Positions 15,488-21,893 of a DNA stretch of 21,893 bases are shown in pieces. The notes under the pieces were generated by a model. The model searched no databases. It was not told where the DNA came from and saw only the letters and a list, made by a program, of their open reading frames with translations. The stretch is taken from assembly GCA_035552275.1 (NCBI GenBank), contig DASZLR010000083.1, forward strand, positions 1 to 21,893, read 5' to 3'. The stretch's first letter is position 1; every line of letters begins with the position of its first letter. Source of the stretch: DASVLX01 sp035552275 (GTDB taxonomy: Bacteria; Actinomycetota; Actinomycetes; Mycobacteriales; Pseudonocardiaceae). A program made the position numbers and the translations under genes.

Positions 15488-16705
15488 TCACAGCGGCACG
15501 ATCTCCACCTCGGCGCCGGCCGGCAGCGAGACGACCTCCTCGGGCACCACGAACAGGCAGTTCGCGGTGGCCAGCGCGGCGAGCAGGTGCGAGCCGGGAC
15601 CGCCGATCGGCGACACCACACCGGTTTCCGGCTCGTACCTGCCCCGCCGGTACTGCCGTTTCCCGGCCGGCGCGGTCACCTCCGCGGTCAGTGCAGCGAC
15701 GGCCGGCGGACCAACGGCGGCCCGATGGCCCAGCGCCGCGCGCAGCGCCGGCCGGAGGAACACCTCGAAGGACACCGCCGCGCTGACCGGGTTGCCCGGC
15801 AGGGTGACCACTGGCACGCCGCGGTAGCGGCCGGCGCCCTGCGGCCCGCCCGGCTGCATCGCCACCCGGACGAACTCGACTCCCTGTCCGGTCAGCGCGT
15901 CCTTGACCACCTCGTACGCGCCGGCGCTCACCCCACCCGAGGTGACCACCAGATCCGCCCAGTCCAGCTCCGGCTCCAGCGCGGCGTGGAACGCCGTCAC
16001 ATCATCGGGCACCAGCCGCAGCTGCCGGGCCGTCCCGCCGACCGTCCGCACCGCCGACGCCAGCAGCACCCCGTTGCTCTCGTAGATCTGCCCGGCCCGC
16101 AACGGATTCCCGGCCGCCACCAGCTCCGAGCCGGTGGACAGCACCAGCACCCTGGGCCGGCGGTGCACCCGCGCCGCCGCCGTGCCGACCGCCGCCGCCA
16201 GCCCGAGCTGAGCCGGCCCCAGTTCGGCGCCGGCGAGCAACACGGTGGCGCCCTCGATCACGTCCTCGCCGGTGCGCCGGATGTGCGTGCCGGGCCGCAC
16301 CGGGGCGTTCACCCGCACGGTCGGCATGCCGCCGTCGGTCAGCTCCACCTGCACCACGCTGTCGGCGCCGGGCGGGATCGGCGCGCCGGTCATGATCCGG
16401 TGCGCCGCGCCGGGCCGCAACGGCACGATGTCGGTGCTGCCGGCCGGGATGTCCGCGGTGACCGGCAGTTCCACCGGATGGTCCGGGTCGGCCCCGGCGA
16501 TGTCGACCGAGCGGACCGCGTAGCCGTCCATCGCGGAGTTGTCGAACAGCGGCAGCGGCACCGGCGAGCTCAGATCCTCGGCGAGCACCAGGCCGAGGCA
16601 GTCGGCCAACGGCAGCTCGACCACCGGCATGGTGCCGATCAACGCGGCGACCTGCGCCTGGTGCTCGGCGACGGAACGGGGAGACGTGGGTGCCATGGCT
16701 GGCAT
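15488..16705 (-). CDS. moeA: Molybdopterin molybdenumtransferase MoeA
   Basis: Inserts molybdate into adenylated molybdopterin in cofactor synthesis. Seen are FDNSAMDGYAVRS and GAAHRIMTGAPIPPGADSVV (domains I-II), VLSTGSELVAAG with QIYESNG and TSGGVSAGAYEVVKDAL (MogA-like domain III) and TLPGNPVSAAVSFEVFLRPA, followed by the C-terminal beta domain IV. The length of about 405 aa is normal. In-frame starts are GTG 16723, ATG 16705 and ATG 16696. 16705 is preferred because AGAAAG lies 7 nt upstream, but family homology only begins around SPRSVAEHQ, so all three remain possible. By position this is the moeA2 of mycobacteria (Rv0438c). Confidence 0.95.
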   Translation of the reverse strand: MPAMAPTSPRSVAEHQAQVAALIGTMPVVELPLADCLGLVLAEDLSSPVPLPLFDNSAMDGYAVRSVDIAGADPDHPVELPVTADIPAGSTDIVPLRPGAAHRIMTGAPIPPGADSVVQVELTDGGMPTVRVNAPVRPGTHIRRTGEDVIEGATVLLAGAELGPAQLGLAAAVGTAAARVHRRPRVLVLSTGSELVAAGNPLRAGQIYESNGVLLASAVRTVGGTARQLRLVPDDVTAFHAALEPELDWADLVVTSGGVSAGAYEVVKDALTGQGVEFVRVAMQPGGPQGAGRYRGVPVVTLPGNPVSAAVSFEVFLRPALRAALGHRAAVGPPAVAALTAEVTAPAGKRQYRRGRYEPETGVVSPIGGPGSHLLAALATANCLFVVPEEVVSLPAGAEVEIVPL

Positions 16706-16815
16706 CGAAGCACTTTCTGCCACGATTCGGTTGGCATCCGGGCACGGAGTGTGGCCGTGTCAGACTTCGGTCCGGCGAGACTGGCGGGAGACGAGGTCGG
16801 GAGGCGAGATCAGGC

Positions 16816-17481
16816 GTGCAGGTTCGTACCCGGCACACGCCGACTTTTGGGGTGGCCCGGCTGCTGCTGGCGCCCGGCGAGACGATCTGCGCCAGCGCGG
16901 CCGTGCTGCTGGCGTCCAGCTATGGAGTGGGCGTCGAGCGCGCGGCCGAGACGCCGTTCAAGCCGATGACCAGAGCCTGGCGGGACGCGACCGCGTTCAC
17001 CGCGCCGGCCGACGGCGGCTGGGTGGACGTCGCCGCGGACGCCCCCGGCGACCTGTATGTGCTCGATCTGGACGGCGCGACGGCGTGGTGCCTGGCCAGG
17101 GACGGCTGGCTGGCGGCGGCGAGCACGGTTCGGCTGGACTCGAACTGGTCCGGATTCCACGGCATGTTCGGCGGCGAGGTCGGCTTCCTCGCGCACGTCA
17201 CCGGCACCGGGCCGCTGGTGCTGTCCTGCTGCGGCGCGCTGGACGTCATCACCCTGGGGCCCGGCGAACTGGTCACCGTCGACCCCGGCCATGTCGTCGC
17301 CTACCCGGACAGCATGCAGTGCCGGCTGCGCGCGGTGTCCCAGTCCGGCCCGCAGGCGGTCCGCACCGGGGAGGGTCTGGTGCTCGATTTCGCCGGTCCC
17401 GGCCAGTTGGTCACCCAAACCCGCAGCCCGCGGGCGCTGGCCGCCTGGCTTGCCACCCGAAACCCTTCCGGACGGGCCTGA
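16816..17481 (+). CDS. AIM24 family protein
   Basis: This 221-aa protein belongs to the AIM24/TIGR00266-like family of beta-rich proteins named after a yeast mitochondrial protein. The start VQVRTRHTPTFGVARLLLAP and the repeated Gly-rich strands (GGEVGFLAHVTGTGPLVLSC, GPGELVTVDPGHVVAYPDSM) are typical. It has no membrane helix or signal peptide. The GTG at 16816 matches the family start; GGGAGG lies about 11 nt upstream. It is divergent from moeA, and the kinase gene begins 20 nt after its stop, so the two may be co-transcribed. The biochemical role of bacterial AIM24 proteins is not established. Confidence 0.85.
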   Translation: MQVRTRHTPTFGVARLLLAPGETICASAAVLLASSYGVGVERAAETPFKPMTRAWRDATAFTAPADGGWVDVAADAPGDLYVLDLDGATAWCLARDGWLAAASTVRLDSNWSGFHGMFGGEVGFLAHVTGTGPLVLSCCGALDVITLGPGELVTVDPGHVVAYPDSMQCRLRAVSQSGPQAVRTGEGLVLDFAGPGQLVTQTRSPRALAAWLATRNPSGRA

Positions 17482-17487
17482 ACCCGC

Positions 17488-17493
17488 TAAGCT
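17488..17493 (+). promoter_or_regulatory. -10 box before the kinase gene
   Basis: TAAGCT lies just after the AIM24 stop and ends 8 nt before the kinase GTG. It may drive a near-leaderless kinase transcript independent of AIM24. A ribosome site is absent before the GTG. Confidence 0.35.
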
Positions 17494-17501
17494 GATCTTC
17501 C

Positions 17502-18593
17502 GTGTCGGAGGATCTGACCGGGCGCAGCCTGGGCCACTACCGCATTGACGGAGTGCTCGGCCGCGGCGGGATGAGCGTGATGTACCGGGCCACCGATGTC
17601 CGGCTCGACCGCAAGGTCGCGCTCAAGGTGATGGGCCAGAACCTCACCGACGACGCGGAGTTCCGCGACCGGTTCGCCGACGAGGCGCGCAACACTTCGG
17701 CCGTGGACCACGCGAATGTGGTGCCGCTGTACGACTTCGGCGAGGTCGACGGCCAGCTCTACATCGCACTGCGGCTGGTCGAGGGCGCCGACCTGGCCAG
17801 CCTGATCGCCGCCGGCCCGCTGCCGCCGGACCGGACGCTGGGGCTGCTCGGCCAGGTCGCCGAGGCGCTGGACACCGTGCACGGCAAGGGTTTGGTGCAT
17901 CTGGACGTCAAGCCGGCGAACGTGCTGGTGACCACAAAGGACGCGCTGCGCGAGCACGCCTACCTGGCCGACTTCGGGCTGACCCGGCGCGGCGCGACCG
18001 GACACCGCACCAGGGCCGGCGATTTTCTCGGGTCGCCCACCTACGCCGCGCCGGAGCACCTGCGCGGTGAGCCGGTGGACGGCCGGACCGACCAGTACGC
18101 GCTGGCCTGTGTGCTGTTCTCCTGTCTGACCGGGCAGCCGCCGTTCGCCGGCGGTGTGCCGGACGTGATCTCCGGGCATCTCAACATCGCCGCACCCGCT
18201 GTCACCTCGGTAACCTCCGTCGCCGCGGTGTCCGGGCTGCCGGCGACGATTGACGAGGTGGTCGGCCGGGGGATGGCGAAGGACGCCGGGGACCGGTTCG
18301 GCAACTGCCGGGCGCTGATCGCGGCCGCCCGCACCGCCCTGCACCCGGTCCTGCATCCGACCCTCCACAGTGGAGGCGGCGGAGACGGCGGCGTTTCGCG
18401 ACCGGCGTATCCGCGCACCCCCCGGCCGTCGGCGGGCGAGCCGGTGCGGTTGCGGCCGCCGGTGCCGGCCACGTCCAGCGTGTTCACCGCGGAGCGCGGC
18501 GGTTCGCCCCGATGGCTCGCGCCGACCCTGGCGATCGCCGTGCTGGCAGTGCTGATCGTGGTGCTGATCCTGGTGTTCACCGCTGGCTCATGA
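17502..18593 (+). CDS. Membrane-anchored Ser/Thr protein kinase without external sensor
   Basis: A 363-aa Hanks-type kinase. Seen are the Gly-rich loop GRGGMSV (20-26), Lys42 (VALK), Glu61 in the C helix, the catalytic loop HLDVKPAN (133-140; Asp135, Lys137, Asn140), DFG (157-159) and the APE motif. The usual HRD Arg is Leu134, making this a non-RD kinase whose activation-loop control may differ from PknB. After the kinase domain comes a Pro/Arg-rich linker (about 285-335) and a C-terminal transmembrane helix (WLAPTLAIAVLAVLIVVLIL) with only a few residues outside, so no PASTA or other sensor. The GTG at 17502 follows a TAAGCT box. The groEL2 operators begin 8 nt after its stop. Confidence 0.95.
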   Translation: MSEDLTGRSLGHYRIDGVLGRGGMSVMYRATDVRLDRKVALKVMGQNLTDDAEFRDRFADEARNTSAVDHANVVPLYDFGEVDGQLYIALRLVEGADLASLIAAGPLPPDRTLGLLGQVAEALDTVHGKGLVHLDVKPANVLVTTKDALREHAYLADFGLTRRGATGHRTRAGDFLGSPTYAAPEHLRGEPVDGRTDQYALACVLFSCLTGQPPFAGGVPDVISGHLNIAAPAVTSVTSVAAVSGLPATIDEVVGRGMAKDAGDRFGNCRALIAAARTALHPVLHPTLHSGGGGDGGVSRPAYPRTPRPSAGEPVRLRPPVPATSSVFTAERGGSPRWLAPTLAIAVLAVLIVVLILVFTAGS

Positions 18594-18600
18594 CCTCCAG

Positions 18601-18627
18601 CTTGCACTCGACCGCTGGGAGTGCTAA
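18601..18627. promoter_or_regulatory. CIRCE element 1 (HrcA operator)
   Basis: CTTGCACTC, 9 nt, GAGTGCTAA: one mismatch from the consensus TTAGCACTC-N9-GAGTGCTAA in the left arm beyond the first base. It overlaps a TTGCAC -35 candidate (18602-18607) with TAAACA 17 nt further on, so HrcA bound here would block the groEL promoter. Confidence 0.93.
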
Positions 18628-18635
18628 ACACGGAA

Positions 18636-18662
18636 CTGGCACTCGGACCGTCTGAGTGCCAG
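18636..18662. promoter_or_regulatory. CIRCE element 2 (HrcA operator)
   Basis: CTGGCACTC, 9 nt, GAGTGCCAG: a perfect 9-bp inverted repeat with the CIRCE core GCACTC/GAGTGC. It starts 8 nt after element 1, close to the likely transcription start of groEL. Confidence 0.93.
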
Positions 18663-18765
18663 GTCGGGACGGTGAGGCTGGCGCCCCTCGTGGGTCCGGT
18701 CGTCCGTCGCGGGCACCGAGCCTGGCCGATGCACCTGGTTTCCAATTCCGGAGGACCACACCGCA

Positions 18766-20388
<1,623 letters not shown>

Positions 20389-20421
20389 TCCAGCCTCGGA
20401 TTCGGCGGTAGATCGGTAGTT

Positions 20422-20456
20422 CGATGGCCCGGACACCTCGCGTGTCCGGGCCATCG
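20422..20456 (+). terminator. groEL terminator
   Basis: A 15-bp perfect stem (CGATGGCCCGGACAC at 20422-20436 with 20442-20456) has a 5-nt loop and is followed by TCTTTGTG. It lies 34 nt after the groEL stop. Confidence 0.85.
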
Positions 20457-20500
20457 TCTTTGTGCTCGGCAGTCTTTGTGTTCGGCCCATCGTGTTCGGC
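20456..20500 (+). repeat. Degenerate short tandem repeats after the groEL terminator
   Basis: GTCTTTGTGCTCGGC at 20456-20470 is followed by a near-identical copy at 20472-20486 and a partial copy (CGTGTTCGGCC) from 20491. The remaining intergenic DNA up to 20766 shows no convincing gene; a frame starting at 20589 lacks coding character. Confidence 0.6.
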
Positions 20501-20717
20501 CATCCGGGTGAGCGAACTTGTTCACCCCTGTGGATGGCGCTGTGGGTAGCCTGTCGTGCCGCTGGGGTAACTGGCGAGTAGGTACGGCGTGCAACTTTCT
20601 CTTTTCGTCCGCGGAATATTCCGTTGGGCCGAAAGTCAATGCCCCGCTCGGCGCAATAGGGCGACTCCTCATCGATATCGGCTGACCGTGCGCCGGATTC
20701 CGGTCGAAGGTGAAGGT

Positions 20718-20746
20718 GTGCCGGCGACAGGCAATGCCGCCGGCAC
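20718..20746 (+). promoter_or_regulatory. Leader hairpin before the SDR gene
   Basis: GTGCCGGCG at 20718-20726 pairs perfectly with 20738-20746 across 11 nt. It ends 8 nt before the GAGGAG ribosome site (20755-20760) of the SDR gene, so it may affect mRNA stability or translation. Confidence 0.4.
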
Positions 20747-20766
20747 ATCGGCACGAGGAGATCGAC

Positions 20767-21660
20767 ATGATGGGAATTCTGGACGGCAAGACGATCGCGA
20801 TCACCGGCGCCGGTCGCGGCCTGGGTGAGGCGTTTGCCGTGCACGCCGCGCAGGCCGGCGCGAATGTGGTGGTCAACGACATCGACGCCGAGCGCGCGGA
20901 GAACACCGCCGAGAACATCCGGCGCTACGGCGGCAAGGCGGTCGCCAACGGTTATGACGTGGCAAAACCCGATCAGGCCGACGCGATCGTCCGAACCTGC
21001 CTGGAGGAATTCGGCCGGATCGACGGCCTGGTCAACAATGCCGGGCTGAACTACGAGACCCTGCCCTGGGAAGACGAATTCGACCGGATGCGGGAACTGG
21101 TCGAGGTCAACGTGATGGGCGTGTTCAACTGCGGCGTCGCCGCGATCAGGGCGATGCGGGACACCGGCACCGCCGGTTCGATCGTGAACATCGCCTCCGG
21201 CGCGCTGCTGGGCCAGCGAAAGCTCGCCGCCTACGCGGCCAGCAAGGGCGCGGTCGCCTCGCTGACCTTCTCCTGGGCGCTGGATCTGGACGACCTCGGC
21301 ATCCGAGTGAACGCGGTGTGCCCGGTCGCGCACACCCGAATGGTGTGGAAATCCGAGCGCAGCCTGCGGGCCACCCCGCCCGAGCGCACGCCGGGCAAGG
21401 TCGCGCCGGTCGTGCTGTACCTGCTGTCCGACCGCGCGCAGGGCATCACCGGCCAGCTGATCCGGTGCAACGGCAAGCAGTTGCACGTGATGGGCCAGCC
21501 GTACCTGAAGCAGCCGATCCTGGAGCGGGACAACTGGGACACGGCGAGTGTGGAGCGGGCGTTCAGTGAGGTGTTCCAGGCGCATCTGGAGCCGTTCGGG
21601 CTGGAGAAGCGGATGCCGCAGCGGCTGCACGATCTGCTCAACCCCGGGCGGAGCGCCTGA
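20767..21660 (+). CDS. Short-chain dehydrogenase/reductase (SDR)
   Basis: A 297-aa NAD(P)-dependent oxidoreductase. The cofactor motif is TGAGRGLG (13-20), NNAG is at 90-93, and the catalytic Ser144 and Tyr156-x3-Lys160 (YAASK) are intact. Asp38 (VVVNDID) after strand 2 suggests NAD(H) preference, an inference. After the core there is an extended C-terminal region (about 235-297: GKQLHVMGQPYLKQPILERD and onward), typical of the Rv0439c-like subgroup found next to groEL2. The ATG at 20767 is chosen because GAGGAG lies 6 nt upstream; the open frame extends further but without a ribosome site. The substrate is unknown. Confidence 0.93.
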   Translation: MMGILDGKTIAITGAGRGLGEAFAVHAAQAGANVVVNDIDAERAENTAENIRRYGGKAVANGYDVAKPDQADAIVRTCLEEFGRIDGLVNNAGLNYETLPWEDEFDRMRELVEVNVMGVFNCGVAAIRAMRDTGTAGSIVNIASGALLGQRKLAAYAASKGAVASLTFSWALDLDDLGIRVNAVCPVAHTRMVWKSERSLRATPPERTPGKVAPVVLYLLSDRAQGITGQLIRCNGKQLHVMGQPYLKQPILERDNWDTASVERAFSEVFQAHLEPFGLEKRMPQRLHDLLNPGRSA

Positions 21661-21684
21661 GTGTCGCAGTCTTTTCAACGGTTG

Positions 21685-21690
21685 TAGAAT
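21685..21690 (+). promoter_or_regulatory. -10 box of the last gene
   Basis: TAGAAT, close to the consensus TATAAT, ends 6 nt before the ATG at 21697. No ribosome site lies between, so a leaderless mRNA is expected. Confidence 0.5.
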
Positions 21691-21696
21691 TTGAGC

Positions 21697-21893
21697 ATGG
21701 TGCTACCCAAGAGCGTCGCGGCGTTCAACCGTCGGGTGACCAATCGGATCACCGGGCCGGTAGCGAACCGGCTGCCCGGCTTCGGCGTCGTCCACCACGC
21801 CGGTCGGAAGTCCGGTCGGGCGTACCGCACTCCGGTGAACGTGTTCGCCGTGCCGGACGGTTATGTCGTCGCGCTGACCTACGGCCCCGACAC
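21697..21893 (+). CDS. Nitroreductase family deazaflavin-dependent oxidoreductase (partial, 3' end outside window)
   Basis: The first 65 codons are present. MVLPKSVAAFNRRVTNRITG, then LPGFGVVHHAGRKSGRAYRT and PVNVFAVPDGYVVALTYGPD, match the F420H2-dependent quinone reductase / DDN-like family (split beta-barrel), where GRKSGRxYRTPV is the hallmark strand. Such enzymes use cofactor F420, common in actinomycetes. The gene follows the SDR by 36 nt but has its own -10 box. Active-site residues further on cannot be checked because the window ends. Confidence 0.85.
   Translation, partial: MVLPKSVAAFNRRVTNRITGPVANRLPGFGVVHHAGRKSGRAYRTPVNVFAVPDGYVVALTYGPD

Noticed and set aside
20589..20828. Small + strand frame between groEL and the SDR gene
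   Set aside because: It has no ribosome site, overlaps the SDR start in another frame, and its Arg/Gly-rich end is an out-of-frame reading of the SDR gene.

Overview
The window looks like a chromosomal segment of a high-GC actinomycete, probably of the order Pseudonocardiales or a close relative (inference). Signs of this are strongly G/C-biased third codon positions, frequent GTG starts, DUF397/XRE-DUF5753 and DUF3263 proteins, a LytR_C protein and a GroEL2-type chaperonin with two CIRCE operators. The gene order thiD-thiC ... def, DUF3263, LytR_C, Cdc48-like ATPase, pssA, psd, moeA2, SDR/groEL2 closely follows the Mycobacterium tuberculosis Rv0422c-Rv0440 region as I remember it, so most of the window is conserved backbone.

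Layout. (1) 1-2470 is an accessory-looking, lower-GC flank. It holds a + strand terminator at the left edge, a small gene broken by a stop codon, a DUF397 / XRE-DUF5753 regulatory pair with repeats upstream, two small unrecognised proteins facing each other across a hairpin, and an orphan + strand terminator that may end a small RNA. (2) 2472-5080 is a thiamine (HMP) operon, thiC-thiD, on the minus strand, preceded by a TPP riboswitch. (3) 5155-7414 holds a four-CxxC putative zinc protein, peptide deformylase, and a DUF3263-LytR_C pair. (4) 7343-7620 is a scar-like spacer bracketed by two copies of a 33-bp sequence. (5) 7614-10203 holds a Cdc48/p97-like double AAA+ ATPase divergent from a YnfA-type membrane protein. 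Both appear to be read from one symmetric, shared -10 region. (6) 10352-13663 is a single-chain restriction-modification enzyme that breaks the conserved order, has lower GC and carries TTA codons. (7) 13660-16705 is the minus-strand group moeA, psd, pssA (molybdopterin insertion and phosphatidylethanolamine synthesis). (8) 16816-18593 holds an AIM24 protein and a membrane Ser/Thr kinase with no external sensor. (9) 18601-21660 holds groEL2 with its HrcA operators and terminator, then an SDR oxidoreductase. (10) The right edge holds the start of a deazaflavin-dependent nitroreductase-family gene.

The backbone genes serve housekeeping roles: thiamine precursor synthesis, N-terminal deformylation, PE synthesis, molybdenum cofactor assembly and protein folding or remodelling. 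A recurring property is a TANNNT -10 element ending 6-8 nt before the start codon, predicting leaderless mRNAs for several genes. The observations I rate highest are the symmetric bidirectional leaderless promoter between the ATPase and ynfA, the repeat-bracketed spacer beside the LytR_C gene, the helicase-less ISP-like restriction enzyme whose stop codon overlaps that of pssA, and a strand-biased near-palindrome that recurs inside coding sequences. I did not find a CRISPR array, rRNA, tRNA, an intact insertion sequence or a clearly new multi-gene defence system.
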